Assembly (NCBI RefSeq): GCF_002154895.1
Contig: NZ_MUIZ01000003.1
Coordinates: forward strand, 186,001 to 250,000
From: Lactococcus petauri
GTDB lineage: Bacteria; Bacillota; Bacilli; Lactobacillales; Streptococcaceae
Reading direction: 5' to 3'
DNA: 64,000 nt
Under the pieces are notes generated by a model. It was given only the letters and a program-made list of their open reading frames with translations, was not told where the DNA came from and searched no databases. The position numbers were made by a program, and so were the translations under genes. Of this stretch, positions 17,139 to 26,525 are shown piece after piece; the stretch's first letter is position 1; the number at the start of each line of letters is the position of its first letter.

Positions 17139-17435
17139 TTATTCTGCGTCTTCGCCGAAGATATCAATAGATTTTGAACCTTCAGTCAAAGTGATAATTG
17201 CTTTTTTGTAGCCAGGTTTGAAACCTGTGTAACGACCAACACGTTTAGCTTTAGGCTTAACGCTGATTGTGTTTACAGATGCAACTTGAACACCTTCAAA
17301 TGCTGCTTCAACAGCTTGTTTGATAAGGAGTTTGTGTGCGCGAGCATCTACTTCAAAAGTGTATTTCTTTTGATCCATTGCTTGCATAGAAGCTTCTGTA
17401 ATAATTGGTTTACGGATTACGTCATAAAGAGACAT
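17139..17435 (-). CDS. rplW: 50S ribosomal protein L23
   Basis: 98 residues. [16 protein letters not shown] and [20 protein letters not shown] are typical. L23 is the docking site for trigger factor and SRP at the exit tunnel. Its start abuts the rplD stop. Confidence 0.96.
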   Translation of the reverse strand: MSLYDVIRKPIITEASMQAMDQKKYTFEVDARAHKLLIKQAVEAAFEGVQVASVNTISVKPKAKRVGRYTGFKPGYKKAIITLTEGSKSIDIFGEDAE

Positions 17436-18061
17436 TATGCAAGAACCTCCTCAATTTGAGACAGAGCTGCTTGAGTAGCAAGAACTTTGTCAGTGTTTAC
17501 AAGATCAAGTACGCTTACTGAGCTAGCAGTTGATACTTTCACGTTTTTAAGGTTACGAGCAGAGAGTTCTGCGAATTCGTTACCTTCGTTAGGAAGAACA
17601 ACAAGCACTTTACGTTCGATTGAAAGAGCTTCAAGAACTTTAGCGAATTCGCTAGTTTTTGGTGCTGAGAAGTTCAACTCGTCAACAGCCAAGAGTGTGT
17701 TGTCGATAACTTTTTGTGAGTAAGCTGATTTAAGAGCCAACTGACGTACTTTTTGTGGAAGTTTGTAAGCATAGCTACGTGGGTTAGGACCGAAGACAGT
17801 ACCACCACCACGGAATTGTGGTGAGCGGATTGAACCTTGACGGGCACGTCCAGTTCCTTTTTGACGCCATGGTTTTTTACCGCCACCAGATACGAGTGAA
17901 CGGTTTTTATGAGCGTGTGTACCTTGACGGAGGCTAGCACGTTGTGAAAGAACGACATCAAATACTACAGTTTCGTTTGGTTCGATACCAAATACTGCAT
18001 CGTTAAGTGTTACTTCACCAGCTTGTGTGCCGTCTTGTTTAAATAATGATACTTTTGCCAT
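17435..18061 (-). CDS. rplD: 50S ribosomal protein L4
   Basis: 208 residues. Globular domain plus the tunnel loop [20 protein letters not shown] and [14 protein letters not shown]. In E. coli L4 represses its own operon by binding the S10 leader; whether the leader at 19031-19155 is an L4 target here is unknown. Confidence 0.97.
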   Translation of the reverse strand: MAKVSLFKQDGTQAGEVTLNDAVFGIEPNETVVFDVVLSQRASLRQGTHAHKNRSLVSGGGKKPWRQKGTGRARQGSIRSPQFRGGGTVFGPNPRSYAYKLPQKVRQLALKSAYSQKVIDNTLLAVDELNFSAPKTSEFAKVLEALSIERKVLVVLPNEGNEFAELSARNLKNVKVSTASSVSVLDLVNTDKVLATQAALSQIEEVLA

Positions 18062-18083
18062 TATAATCTATCTCCTTTCCTTA

Positions 18084-18707
18084 TTATTTAGATTTGATCG
18101 CTGATTTAATAACGATCAATGATTTTTTAGATCCAGGTACGTTACCTTTTACAAGGATAACGTTTTGTTCTGGAAGTACTTGTGCGATAACAAGGTTTTG
18201 TACAGTAACTTTTTTGTTACCCATACGTCCCGCAAGGCGTTTACCTTTAGGAACTTTGTTAGCCGCAACAGGACCCATTGAACCAGGACGACGGTGGTAA
18301 CGTGAACCGTGAGCCATTGGCCCGCGTGATTGACCCCAACGTTTGATTGGTCCTTGGAAACCTTTACCTTTAGAAGTACCGGTAACATCAACGACATCTC
18401 CAGCTTCGAAAGTATCAACTTTAATTTCTGATCCAACTTCTAAGCCTTCGATTCCTTTGAATTCACGAATGAAGCGCTTAGGAGCTGTGTTAGCTTTAGC
18501 TACATGACCTTTGGCAGGTTTGTTAGACAAAACTTCACGTTTGTCATCGAAACCAACTTGAACAGCTTCATAACCGTCTGTATCGACAGTTTTAGTTTGA
18601 AGCACAACGTTCGGAGTTGCTTCGATCACAGTTACGGGGATTAATTCACCGTTGTCTGTGAAGATTTGAGTCATTCCCACTTTTTTCCCTAAGATTCCTT
18701 TTGACAT
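18084..18707 (-). CDS. rplC: 50S ribosomal protein L3
   Basis: 207 residues. [19 protein letters not shown] and the long extension [19 protein letters not shown] reaching the peptidyl transferase centre. 14 bases after rpsJ. Confidence 0.97.
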   Translation of the reverse strand: MSKGILGKKVGMTQIFTDNGELIPVTVIEATPNVVLQTKTVDTDGYEAVQVGFDDKREVLSNKPAKGHVAKANTAPKRFIREFKGIEGLEVGSEIKVDTFEAGDVVDVTGTSKGKGFQGPIKRWGQSRGPMAHGSRYHRRPGSMGPVAANKVPKGKRLAGRMGNKKVTVQNLVIAQVLPEQNVILVKGNVPGSKKSLIVIKSAIKSK

Positions 18708-18721
18708 GAGAATTACCTTTC

Positions 18722-19030
18722 TTATAATTTAATTTCGATGTTTACGCCACTTGGAAGATCAAGTTTCATCAATGAATCAACAGTTTTTTGTGTTGGTTCG
18801 ATGATGTCGATCAAACGTTTGTGTGTACGCATTTCAAATTGTTCGCGAGAGTCTTTGTATTTGTGAGTCGCGCGGATAACTGTGTAGACGCTACGGTCAG
18901 TTGGAAGTGGGATTGGGCCACTTACTTCTGCGTTTGTACGTTTTGCAGTTTCTACAATTTTTTCAGCAGCAGCGTCAAGGATACGGTGTTCGTATGCTTT
19001 GAGGCGGATACGGATTTTTTTAGTTGCCAT
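18722..19030 (-). CDS. rpsJ: 30S ribosomal protein S10
   Basis: 102 residues. [20 protein letters not shown] and [16 protein letters not shown] are diagnostic. S10 also acts with NusB in antitermination. It is the first gene of the S10-spc unit A; GGAGAAAA precedes the ATG. Confidence 0.97.
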
Positions 19031-19155
19031 TTTTTCTCCTTCGTCTATTTGTTAATAGGCTAGCTCAGCGGGAAAACCGACACTGAAGTATGGCAATACT
19101 TTCGGGTGTGTCGCAACCTCTCGCTTCGTCGCTAATACTGTAATTTTTACAGCAC
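19031..19155 (-). promoter_or_regulatory. Structured leader of the S10 operon
   Basis: A leader of about 125 bases downstream of the promoter. It contains CTGTAA/TTACAG (19138-19152), AAGTAT-TGCC-ATACTT (19086-19101), and CGACAC/GTGTCG strands enclosing the latter, with GCGACG/GCGAC repeats that allow alternative pairings. This is typical of ribosomal-protein autoregulation. By eye it does not match the E. coli L4-binding S10 leader. Confidence 0.7.
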
Positions 19156-19161
19156 CTATCT

Positions 19162-19190
19162 ATTCTACCAAAGCGACTTTGTCTTGTCAA
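19162..19190 (-). promoter_or_regulatory. Promoter of the S10 operon
   Basis: Minus-strand TTGACA (19185-19190, perfect), 17-base spacer, TAGAAT (19162-19167). One of the strongest promoters in the window, fitting rpsJ to rpsN. Confidence 0.9.
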
Positions 19191-19290
19191 GAGCATAATA
19201 CCTTTTTATTTAATTTATTTTTAGCTCACTCATATGTCTTCTCTTTTACTTCTAGCCCTTACTTTACGTGAATATTTTGCGACAGAATAA

Positions 19291-19319
19291 TTCACATGGC
19301 TTTAGAAATACTATATAAT
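19291..19319 (+). promoter_or_regulatory. Promoter of mscL
   Basis: Plus-strand TTCACA (19291-19296), 17-base spacer, TATAAT (19314-19319, perfect), about 30 bases before the Shine-Dalgarno/start of mscL. Confidence 0.85.
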
Positions 19320-19355
19320 AGTAATAAATACATATTAATTAATATAGGAGAACTT

Positions 19356-19736
19356 ATGATTAAAGAATTCAAAGAATTTATTTTACGTGGTAATGTTTTA
19401 GATTTGGCAGTTGGGGTTATCATTGGTGCTGCTTTTACGGCCATTGTCACTTCTTTGGTAAATAACCTTATCAACCCACTTATTGGTCTTTTTGTTCAAG
19501 ATGGCGCTTTGACACAAATGTCAGTTAAGGTTGCTGGTGCAACTTTTGCTTATGGGGCTTTCTTAAATGATGTTTTAAACTTCTTGATTACAGCCTTTGT
19601 CATCTTCATTCTCATAAAAGCCATCAACAAGCTTTTCCCTAAGAAAGAAGAACAAGAAGAAATTGTTTCTAACGATGAATTAGATACTCTGCGTGAAATC
19701 CGTGACCTTTTGAAAGAAAAAGAACTTTCAAAATAA
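19356..19736 (+). CDS. mscL: Large-conductance mechanosensitive channel
   Basis: 126 residues from the ATG at 19356 ([20 protein letters not shown]), chosen because TAGGAG lies 5 bases upstream and MscL proteins begin this way; an upstream in-frame ATG falls inside the promoter. TM1 (residues about 14-43) carries the gate [10 protein letters not shown]2 is at about 68-92; the C-terminal helix bundle is charged. It opens under hypo-osmotic shock. Single-gene unit. Confidence 0.96.
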   Translation: MIKEFKEFILRGNVLDLAVGVIIGAAFTAIVTSLVNNLINPLIGLFVQDGALTQMSVKVAGATFAYGAFLNDVLNFLITAFVIFILIKAINKLFPKKEEQEEIVSNDELDTLREIRDLLKEKELSK

Positions 19737-19740
19737 CATT

Positions 19741-19782
19741 ACACATTAAAAACCTCTATTATAATAGAGGTTTTTAATGTGT
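19741..19782. terminator. 42-base perfect palindrome: bidirectional terminator
   Basis: Arms 19741-19761 and 19762-19782 are exact reverse complements with no spacer base. The centre CCTCTATTATAATAGAGG followed by TTTTTAAT makes a terminator for both mscL (+) and the MATE gene (-). Its right end contains the last two codons and stop of the MATE gene. Confidence 0.9.
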
Positions 19783-21051
19783 AAGAAAAGTTCTAACTTT
19801 CCTATCAAAATTGAATTTTAAAAAGACAAAGCGGAAAAAATTATCTGCAAGCACGGCAAACCAGATGCCTTCTAAGCCCAAGGTAAATGTTTGACTTAGA
19901 ATATAACCGAGACCCACACGTATAATAAGCATCCCGATAATTGTTGTATATAAAGGAAGTTTTGCATTACCTATTCCTTGAAAAGCCGCCGTATAAGTGG
20001 TCGTTCCAGTGACAAAAAAAGTTGCCAAAAAAGAAAAGAGGATAACTGTGTTACTTGAAGCTATAGCGACAGTGTCTGTCGTAAAAAGATTACTTAATGA
20101 TGTAGAAACTAAGACAAGAAGCAAACCAATACTCAACATCATCCCTGTCGCTAGCCAGTAGGTTCTTTTAATATATGACTGAATGGCTCCATAGTTATGT
20201 TGTCCAAACTCTTGAGCCACCAAAATAACTGTTACGGTAGCTAAACCGAATGCCGGCATATAGTTAAACTGAGTAATACTTTCGCCGATCGCATTTCCTG
20301 CAAAAACCCGATTTCCAAGAGCAATAATCAGCACCATGATTACCAAATCTCCTAGACGCATCGCCAAACGTTCACCAGCGGCCGGAATTGTTAAAAAGAT
20401 CAGTTCTCTACTGATTTTTTCAGAGAAAAAGTTTTTCGTAGGTTGTAAATCCTTATCTTTGAGTTTTTTCCAGAGATACAGAAGCGCTACGCCCCTCGAA
20501 AAGATTGCTCCTAAGGCAGCTCCCATAATTCCCATATGAAAAACAAATATCAAAAGGGCTGAGAGAGCGATATTTAAAATATTGGTAAAGAGACTCGCAT
20601 ACATGGGTGTACGGCTGTCCCCATTTGCTCTTATAATGGCTCCAAAACTGGTCATTAAAGCCAGCAAAATAATTGTCCCACCAACCAAAAGGAGGTACTC
20701 TTGACCTAAAGTCGCTACATCCCCACGCCCGCCAAAAAAGCGCACGAGAGCTTGTGCAAAAAGAGCCGTAAGAATCCCAATAGTCCCTCCCAGTAATGCA
20801 GTGAGCTTTACCCCTGCGTTCACCATTTTCTTTGACATTTCACGTGCAAGGAAGCTTGATAAAATTGTCCCTAAAGCTATGAAAACGGCCTGATAAACGG
20901 TGATAATATTATTGGCTAGTGACACACCGGCTACAGCTGTGAGTCCAATTCGGGTGACTAAAAAGGTATCACTAATCCCCACCAGCATCTGCAGAAAATT
21001 CTCAACTACGGCTGGGAGAGCAAATTTTAATATTTCTTTTGTAGATTTCAT
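19774..21051 (-). CDS. MATE-family multidrug/metabolite exporter
   Basis: 425 residues with about twelve membrane segments; duplicated MatE halves, with the N-terminal FALPAVVENFLQMLVGISDT and the second half beginning near LIFLTIPAAGERLAMRLGD. Members export cationic drugs or metabolites with Na+ or H+. It begins just after the nusG terminator; AGGG is only a few bases from the ATG, a poor Shine-Dalgarno, so translation may be weak. Substrate unknown. Confidence 0.92.
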   Translation of the reverse strand: MKSTKEILKFALPAVVENFLQMLVGISDTFLVTRIGLTAVAGVSLANNIITVYQAVFIALGTILSSFLAREMSKKMVNAGVKLTALLGGTIGILTALFAQALVRFFGGRGDVATLGQEYLLLVGGTIILLALMTSFGAIIRANGDSRTPMYASLFTNILNIALSALLIFVFHMGIMGAALGAIFSRGVALLYLWKKLKDKDLQPTKNFFSEKISRELIFLTIPAAGERLAMRLGDLVIMVLIIALGNRVFAGNAIGESITQFNYMPAFGLATVTVILVAQEFGQHNYGAIQSYIKRTYWLATGMMLSIGLLLVLVSTSLSNLFTTDTVAIASSNTVILFSFLATFFVTGTTTYTAAFQGIGNAKLPLYTTIIGMLIIRVGLGYILSQTFTLGLEGIWFAVLADNFFRFVFLKFNFDRKVRTFLTH

Positions 21052-21060
21052 ATCCCTAAT

Positions 21061-21100
21061 AAATAAGAGCGCACCCTTAACGATACGCTCTTATTTTTTA
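21061..21100. terminator. Terminator between nusG and MATE gene
   Basis: An 11-bp stem, AAATAAGAGCG/CGCTCTTATTT (21061-21071 with 21086-21096), 14-base loop, A/T tails on both sides. It stops the nusG transcript just past its stop. Confidence 0.85.
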
Positions 21101-21658
21101 TCCTTCAACTTCTTCGATTTGGTGTAAATCAAGCTCTACTGGTGTTTCACGACCAAACATATCAACCATAACTTTAATCTTATCGTCGCCTAGGACTTCT
21201 GTGATTGGCGCTTCAAATCCTGAGAAGGCGCCATCAATGATACGTACACGTTTACCCACAAAGATATCAAAATCAATTTCACGTACAACTTTACCCATAC
21301 CAATAAGGATTTCTTGAATTTCTTCTTCAAAAAGTGGCGTTGGTTTTGAACGGTTACCGTGTGACCCAACGAAACCTGTAACGTTCGGTGTATTACGAAC
21401 GATAAACCAAGCTTCATCTGTCATGTTCATTTCTACCAAAACATAACCTGGGAAGAGATTTTCTTCAACATCTTTCATCTTACCGTTCACTTCTGAGCGA
21501 ACTGTTTCTGTCGGAATTTCAACACGAAGAATTTTATCTGCCATGTTATAAAGTTCTGCACGTTCAAGTAAATCTTCTTTTACTTTTTTCTCGTAACCAG
21601 AATAAGTTTGGATAACAAACCAGCCTTGGTCAAAACTTGTTAATGTACTTTCGTCCAT
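21098..21658 (-). CDS. nusG: Transcription elongation/antitermination factor NusG
   Basis: 186 residues. NGN domain (WFVIQTYSGYEKKVKEDLLE, FPGYVLVEMNMTDEAWFIVR) and a KOW domain (FVGKRVRIIDGAFSGFEAPI). It couples RNA polymerase pausing and elongation with the ribosome. In the conserved rpmG-secE-nusG order. A hairpin lies between secE and nusG. Confidence 0.97.
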   Translation of the reverse strand: MDESTLTSFDQGWFVIQTYSGYEKKVKEDLLERAELYNMADKILRVEIPTETVRSEVNGKMKDVEENLFPGYVLVEMNMTDEAWFIVRNTPNVTGFVGSHGNRSKPTPLFEEEIQEILIGMGKVVREIDFDIFVGKRVRIIDGAFSGFEAPITEVLGDDKIKVMVDMFGRETPVELDLHQIEEVEG

Positions 21659-21733
21659 TGGAGTACCTCTTTATTGTTTTTTATTTTTTTAGTTTCAAAT
21701 TTATGAGTTCATGTTCTGAACGGATTGTATAAG

Positions 21734-21757
21734 AAAAAGGCTTTCGCCTCTTCTTTC
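21734..21757 (-). terminator. Attenuator-like hairpin between secE and nusG
   Basis: Leftward RNA AAGAGGC-GAAA-GCCTTTTTCTT: a GNRA-loop stem followed by T5. It may limit read-through from secE to nusG. Confidence 0.6.
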
Positions 21758-21766
21758 ATTATATCA

Positions 21767-21964
21767 CTAATTACGTACAAATGGAAGCAGATGCTGTACA
21801 GCACTTGTGATACCATTTTGTGTTACCCAGTCAAAGATCATCAAAAAGATGAGGAAGAAAACTGTATATTCAATAACCATGAAAAAATCAATGACAGACT
21901 GCTTACGTGTCGGCCACGTTGTTAACTTCATTTCTTTGACAACACTTCCAATAAATTTAAACAT
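21767..21964 (-). CDS. secE: Preprotein translocase subunit SecE
   Basis: 65 residues: amphipathic start MFKFIGSVVKEMKLTTWPTR with the conserved WPTR motif, then a single membrane span (YTVFFLIFLMIFDWVTQ). It clamps SecY in the Sec channel. 5 bases after the rpmG stop. Confidence 0.95.
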   Translation of the reverse strand: MFKFIGSVVKEMKLTTWPTRKQSVIDFFMVIEYTVFFLIFLMIFDWVTQNGITSAVQHLLPFVRN

Positions 21965-21969
21965 TTGAC

Positions 21970-22119
21970 TTATCTCGTTTCCTTATGCAAAGTATGTTTG
22001 CCACAACGTGAGCAAAACTTCTTGACTTCTATGCGTTTTTCTTTTGCTGTACCCGACAGTTGAAGAGAGTAGTTTCTCGAACCGCACACCGTACAGGCCA
22101 ATCCTGCTTTTTTTAACAT
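21970..22119 (-). CDS. rpmG: 50S ribosomal protein L33, zinc-ribbon type
   Basis: 49 residues beginning [17 protein letters not shown] and ending [14 protein letters not shown]. The two CxxC pairs mark the zinc-binding (C+) form, and the sequence resembles the streptococcal L33 next to secE. No Shine-Dalgarno precedes the ATG; the predicted transcript start falls on the A of ATG, so the mRNA may be leaderless. First gene of rpmG-secE(-nusG). Confidence 0.93.
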   Translation of the reverse strand: MLKKAGLACTVCGSRNYSLQLSGTAKEKRIEVKKFCSRCGKHTLHKETR

Positions 22120-22125
22120 GCTATT

Positions 22126-22154
22126 ATTTTAGCAGAACTAAGAGAAAAATACAA
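22126..22154 (-). promoter_or_regulatory. Promoter of rpmG, placing +1 at the start codon
   Basis: Minus-strand TTGTAT (22149-22154), 17-base spacer, TAAAAT (22126-22131), then exactly 6 bases to the rpmG ATG. No purine-rich ribosome-binding site fits in those bases. Confidence 0.7.
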
Positions 22155-22160
22155 ATCTCT

Positions 22161-23996
22161 CTATTTTTTTGTCATATTTTCTAAGACAAGGCGTGTATAA
22201 TTAATTGCCCCTTGGTCCTTCGGATGGATAGCATCACTATAGAACCATGAACTTTGATTTGCTGATAAGCCATGCCAATCGATGATTGTCAAGTTGGGAT
22301 ACTTCTTAGCCATCGCTTCTAATTGTTCATTGTTATTGCTTTCCCACGGGCGTGGCATTTGATTATTAATCCAGAAGACCGGTTTATCACCAACTTCTTC
22401 CATAATTTTTTCCACGTAATTTGTATTGCCAACGGTCAGTGTGCCATTAGTTCCAAGACCAATTAAGACAGCATCTGCTTTTTCAACTGCTTCTTTATTC
22501 TCTGCTAAAATGGTCGCTCCACCATCTACTTGCTCACCAACAACAGCTTTTATCGTCATTCTTGGGAAGGCTTCCTGTAGAGTGGTTGACCCTGCAACCA
22601 TCACAGAATCACCAACTGCAAAAATTTGCATCTTGCTTGCTCTTTCTGCAACCACTGGATCAACGCCATATTTTTCAGCGATAGTCTTTAGTGGCGTGCT
22701 GACACGGGCATTAGCAGCTTTTAAGTTTGCAGCTTCAAGCGCTTTTTGTTGCTCCATAATTCGAGCTTCTAACACTTGCTGATCATGTGGTGATTTCGGA
22801 GAAGTAAGAATCATAACGAGTGATACAAGCACTAAAACGGACACTAGGATTACGCGGACGGGTAAGGCGCGCCATTTTTCCTGCTTAATTTGCTCAACTT
22901 TTGTCATCACCCAAGGCCATAAGTTGCTGTAATCATAAGCAACGAGCGGACGTTCAATAAAGCGATATGAAAACTCAGATAAGGCAAAAATCAAGGCCAA
23001 CTGCCAAATGACGTTGTACCAACTTGTCGGATTAACGACTTTAGCAGCAACTAAAGCAAAGACTGGTAATTGCCAGAGATAAATCCCATACGAACGTGAA
23101 CCAATATAATCAAAAAGTTTATTTGAAAATATTTTATTTGCTTTCAAGCCCGGATGAACAACCAAAAGGATTAATAGCATTGTCAAGAGACTGACAAACC
23201 AAAGGCCGCCATAGTAAGTCACTGGACTTTGCGCTGGCATAAAAACATATAAGATTAAAGTCAGTGCAAGAACGCCCCATAAAAGGTTACGTCCAAAAGC
23301 TTGTCCTTTTTTATTCAACTTGGCAGGCATTTTGTTCATTGGCCAAATGAAAGCCATACTTGCCCCCATCAGGAGACTAAAAATACGGGTATCTGTGCCA
23401 TAATACACACGCGTTGGATCTTGCCCCACCTTATACTGAGCAATCATCAGAATCAATGAGAGAATGGCTAAAAAGTTTGTCAGAAGGAAACTGTGCTTCT
23501 TACTCCGAATGACCTTCACTAAAAAGATCATAATGAGCGGCCAGAAAATAAAGAATTGTCCTTCAATCGCCAGATAATATATATGCTTAAAAGGTGATTC
23601 TCCTGCAGCGTCAGCAAAGTAGGATGATCCCTGCTGAATTTGCCACCAGTTTTGCACCATAAAAATACTTGAGAGAAAGTTTGACCTGAGGCCCTTCATC
23701 TGATTTTGTTGGAAGAAGAACAAATAAGGCGAAACAATCAAGAAAACAGCCAAGAGCATAGGGTAAATACGTTTGGCTCTTTTCCCCAAAAACTTAAGTG
23801 GTCTTATCTTTTTAGTTTTAGTATATTCTCTTAGTAGTGAATCCGTGACTAAGTAGCCGGACAACACAAAGAAGAGAACAACGCCTAAAAATCCCCCTTG
23901 GATTTTCTGTGGATAAAGATGATACAAAATGACAGCAAGAACCCCAAGGGTACGTAAGCCATTAAAACCTGTTACGTAGCGTTTTTTTGCTTCCAA
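22161..23996 (-). CDS. oatA: Peptidoglycan O-acetyltransferase OatA-like
   Basis: 611 residues. An acyltransferase-3 membrane domain (residues 1 to about 375; FNGLRTLGVLAVILYHLYP, YLAIEGQFFIFWPL) is followed by an extracellular SGNH domain: GDSV(M) with nucleophile Ser near 470, GLGTNGT, and DAIHP near the C-terminus. OatA O-acetylates MurNAc and gives lysozyme and autolysin resistance; L. lactis has a known homologue. It lies between pbp2A and rpmG, with terminators on the upstream side. Acylation of wall polysaccharide is an alternative target. Confidence 0.88.
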   Translation of the reverse strand: MEAKKRYVTGFNGLRTLGVLAVILYHLYPQKIQGGFLGVVLFFVLSGYLVTDSLLREYTKTKKIRPLKFLGKRAKRIYPMLLAVFLIVSPYLFFFQQNQMKGLRSNFLSSIFMVQNWWQIQQGSSYFADAAGESPFKHIYYLAIEGQFFIFWPLIMIFLVKVIRSKKHSFLLTNFLAILSLILMIAQYKVGQDPTRVYYGTDTRIFSLLMGASMAFIWPMNKMPAKLNKKGQAFGRNLLWGVLALTLILYVFMPAQSPVTYYGGLWFVSLLTMLLILLVVHPGLKANKIFSNKLFDYIGSRSYGIYLWQLPVFALVAAKVVNPTSWYNVIWQLALIFALSEFSYRFIERPLVAYDYSNLWPWVMTKVEQIKQEKWRALPVRVILVSVLVLVSLVMILTSPKSPHDQQVLEARIMEQQKALEAANLKAANARVSTPLKTIAEKYGVDPVVAERASKMQIFAVGDSVMVAGSTTLQEAFPRMTIKAVVGEQVDGGATILAENKEAVEKADAVLIGLGTNGTLTVGNTNYVEKIMEEVGDKPVFWINNQMPRPWESNNNEQLEAMAKKYPNLTIIDWHGLSANQSSWFYSDAIHPKDQGAINYTRLVLENMTKK

Positions 23997-24081
23997 AACT
24001 GTCCTCCTTCTAAAAAGTAAGATTCACTTTTATTATTCTCTTTTTATATTTTTATTCCAATAATTTTTTTCATATATTTGC

Positions 24082-24114
24082 AAGAAAAAGAGCCGTGCCA
24101 TGACTCTTTTTCTC
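24082..24114. terminator. Terminator after the class A PBP gene
   Basis: A 9-bp stem, GAAAAAGAG/CTCTTTTTC (24084-24092 with 24104-24112), with A/T runs both ways, between the PBP and oatA genes. Confidence 0.8.
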
Positions 24115-24164
24115 ATCTATGCACTACCCTTATTTTATCACTTTTCATGCTGTTTTAGAACAAT

Positions 24165-26450
24165 TTACCTACCGAAAAAACCAGTAATTTTATCCCAAAC
24201 ATCTTTGGTAGCATTTTTAGCATCATCTACTGTTTTTTGGAAATCAAATCCGCTGCCTTTTTCAGAAGAATCACTGCTAGAATCTTCTGTTTGTGGCATA
24301 TTTCCTGAACTGTTTTGTGCACTTTGCTCTTGATAAACAATTGCATCTTGTTGATCACGTAGAGCTGTCCAAGCTGGAGTTATCGGTGCAATATTATGCA
24401 TGGCATAGGCATTTTCAGCTGTAAAGGCGGTTCCATCTGTATAAGGAAGCAAATAGCTGGCTATATTCCGGAAGATGACTGAAGGTTGCCCCTCAGAAGA
24501 ACCTTCTAGTTGTTGCTGCTCATTTGTCTCATTCGGGAAACCAATCCATAGTGCAATCGCAATGTCAGGTGTATAACCAACCACCCATTGGTCAGTCGTA
24601 TTATTTGTCCCTGTTTTACCTGCCATTGCATAGCTTGCCGGTGCAGCATTCCAAGCTGAACCGTTGGTAAATGTACCCAACATCATGGAATTCATCTTCT
24701 CTGCTACTTCTTTGGTCATGATCCGTTTTTGTGTCACGTTGGCTGTTGCGATTGTATCCCCAGCTGCATTTTCAATTTTAGTAATCAAATGCGCGCTGTT
24801 CATTACACCCTCATTCGCGAAAGTTGCAAAAGCTTGAGCCATTTCCCAAGGATTTGTTTCGACACCAGAACCAAGAACGGTTGATAAAGTGTTGTTTTCA
24901 TCTTTTTTATTGAGATTCAAACCAAATTCACGCCCAACAGCATTCCCTTTTTCTGGAGTGATATCACGATAAGTATTAATAGCAGGAATATTGTAGGAGT
25001 TAGCTAAAGCTTGATACATCGGTACAGTACCCAGGTACTCTCCACTGTAATTTTGCGGTGTCCAATTGCCATAAGTTGTTGGTTTATCTTCCAATACTTT
25101 ATCGATTGGCCAACCTGCTTGGACTGCGGGCAGATAGGCGATTAACGGTTTGATAACTGAACCTGTCGAACGTTTCGATTGTGTGGCATAGTTAAAGTCA
25201 AGGAAACTGTTATGGTCTTCTGATGTGACATTGCCGACAAGAGCCTCGACGCCACCAGTTTTCGGATTGATTGCCACCGAACCTGACTGTGCGTGCGTGC
25301 CATCTGCAGCTTGTGGGAAAAGTGCGGCATTGTCATAAGTGACCTGCATCCCTGCCTGCTTGTTTTGATCCAAAGTTGTATAAATCTTATAGCCGTCATT
25401 CATAATGTCCTGCAAGCTAAGGCCATATTTGCGTTCAGCTTCCGCAATCACAGCATTGAAATAGCTTGGATACTTGTAAGCTTCTGACTGAGAAACATAA
25501 GTGTCTTTTACCCGAGAGGCCAGATCGACCGATGCATAACTGTCTGCTTCTGACTGCGTGAGGTAGCCTGCACTGACCATGTTCTGCAGTACCGTATCTC
25601 GTCGCGGTGTCGCATATTTTCCGTCCTGGTAAAGTGGGTTATAAATTTCTGGACCCTTCAACATCCCCGCAAGCGTAGCGGCCTCATCTACGGTAACTGC
25701 ATTTGCTGAGACTCCAAAGTATTTTTTACTGGCATCTTCAATCCCCCAAACACCATTCCCAAAATAAGCGTTATTCAGATACATTGTAAGAATGTCTTGT
25801 TTACTGTAATGTTTATTGATTTCTAAAGCGAGGAAAAATTCCCGGGCTTTACGGTCAATCGTTTGTTTCTGAGTAAGGTAGGCATTTTTGGCCAACTGCT
25901 GCGTGATGGTAGATCCACCACCAAAACGCCCCAAAGTAACAACTGCTAAGCTAAAGCGACTCAGATTAACCCCATGATTCTTATAAAAAGTACGGTCCTC
26001 GGTGGCGACTACGGCATTTTTAATATTGTCACTTATGGCATCAAACTTAACTGTTGTTCCTTTACTTCCATAAAGTAATCCTGCTTCATCACCATTTTTG
26101 TCCACAATTTGCGTTTGCGCATCAATGGATTTTTGCAAGATGGATACATTGGCCGTTTTTGCCAAATAGAACAAATAAGAACCAACAGCAAGAATCATAA
26201 CCAAAATAGCAATAATAGTAATTTTAGTTAAATTATACTTTTTCCAGAAACGTTTTACTGGACGTAAAAATTGCCTTATTTTTTCTGTATAAGGCGCCAT
26301 CATTCTTAAATATTTTTTTATGCCTTTAAGGTCTTCAAGCGGAATTTCCGCTTCTTTCAGCTCTTTTTCTTCTTCATTATTATTTTCTATTTTTTTAGAT
26401 GATTTCTTGTTTTTAGCACGACGACTAAAATTTTGATCTTTTTCTGACAT
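24165..26450 (-). CDS. pbp2A: Bifunctional class A penicillin-binding protein
   Basis: 761 residues. A charged cytoplasmic N-terminus, one membrane span (about 76-96), a GT51 glycosyltransferase domain (EDRTFYKNHG at 151-160, GGSTITQQLAKN), then a transpeptidase domain with STGSVIKP (catalytic Ser/Lys), the SYN triad and KTGT. Ser/Asp-rich C-terminal linker. It polymerises and cross-links peptidoglycan. Position upstream of rpmG-secE-nusG is that of pbp2A in streptococci, hence the symbol. Confidence 0.92.
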   Translation of the reverse strand: MSEKDQNFSRRAKNKKSSKKIENNNEEEKELKEAEIPLEDLKGIKKYLRMMAPYTEKIRQFLRPVKRFWKKYNLTKITIIAILVMILAVGSYLFYLAKTANVSILQKSIDAQTQIVDKNGDEAGLLYGSKGTTVKFDAISDNIKNAVVATEDRTFYKNHGVNLSRFSLAVVTLGRFGGGSTITQQLAKNAYLTQKQTIDRKAREFFLALEINKHYSKQDILTMYLNNAYFGNGVWGIEDASKKYFGVSANAVTVDEAATLAGMLKGPEIYNPLYQDGKYATPRRDTVLQNMVSAGYLTQSEADSYASVDLASRVKDTYVSQSEAYKYPSYFNAVIAEAERKYGLSLQDIMNDGYKIYTTLDQNKQAGMQVTYDNAALFPQAADGTHAQSGSVAINPKTGGVEALVGNVTSEDHNSFLDFNYATQSKRSTGSVIKPLIAYLPAVQAGWPIDKVLEDKPTTYGNWTPQNYSGEYLGTVPMYQALANSYNIPAINTYRDITPEKGNAVGREFGLNLNKKDENNTLSTVLGSGVETNPWEMAQAFATFANEGVMNSAHLITKIENAAGDTIATANVTQKRIMTKEVAEKMNSMMLGTFTNGSAWNAAPASYAMAGKTGTNNTTDQWVVGYTPDIAIALWIGFPNETNEQQQLEGSSEGQPSVIFRNIASYLLPYTDGTAFTAENAYAMHNIAPITPAWTALRDQQDAIVYQEQSAQNSSGNMPQTEDSSSDSSEKGSGFDFQKTVDDAKNATKDVWDKITGFFGR

Positions 26451-26525
26451 GATTTTTTAAAAATCCTTTTGTATTCTATATTTTGCCTATTCTAACAAAA
26501 AAGCCTTTGTGTTACAATATTCTAT

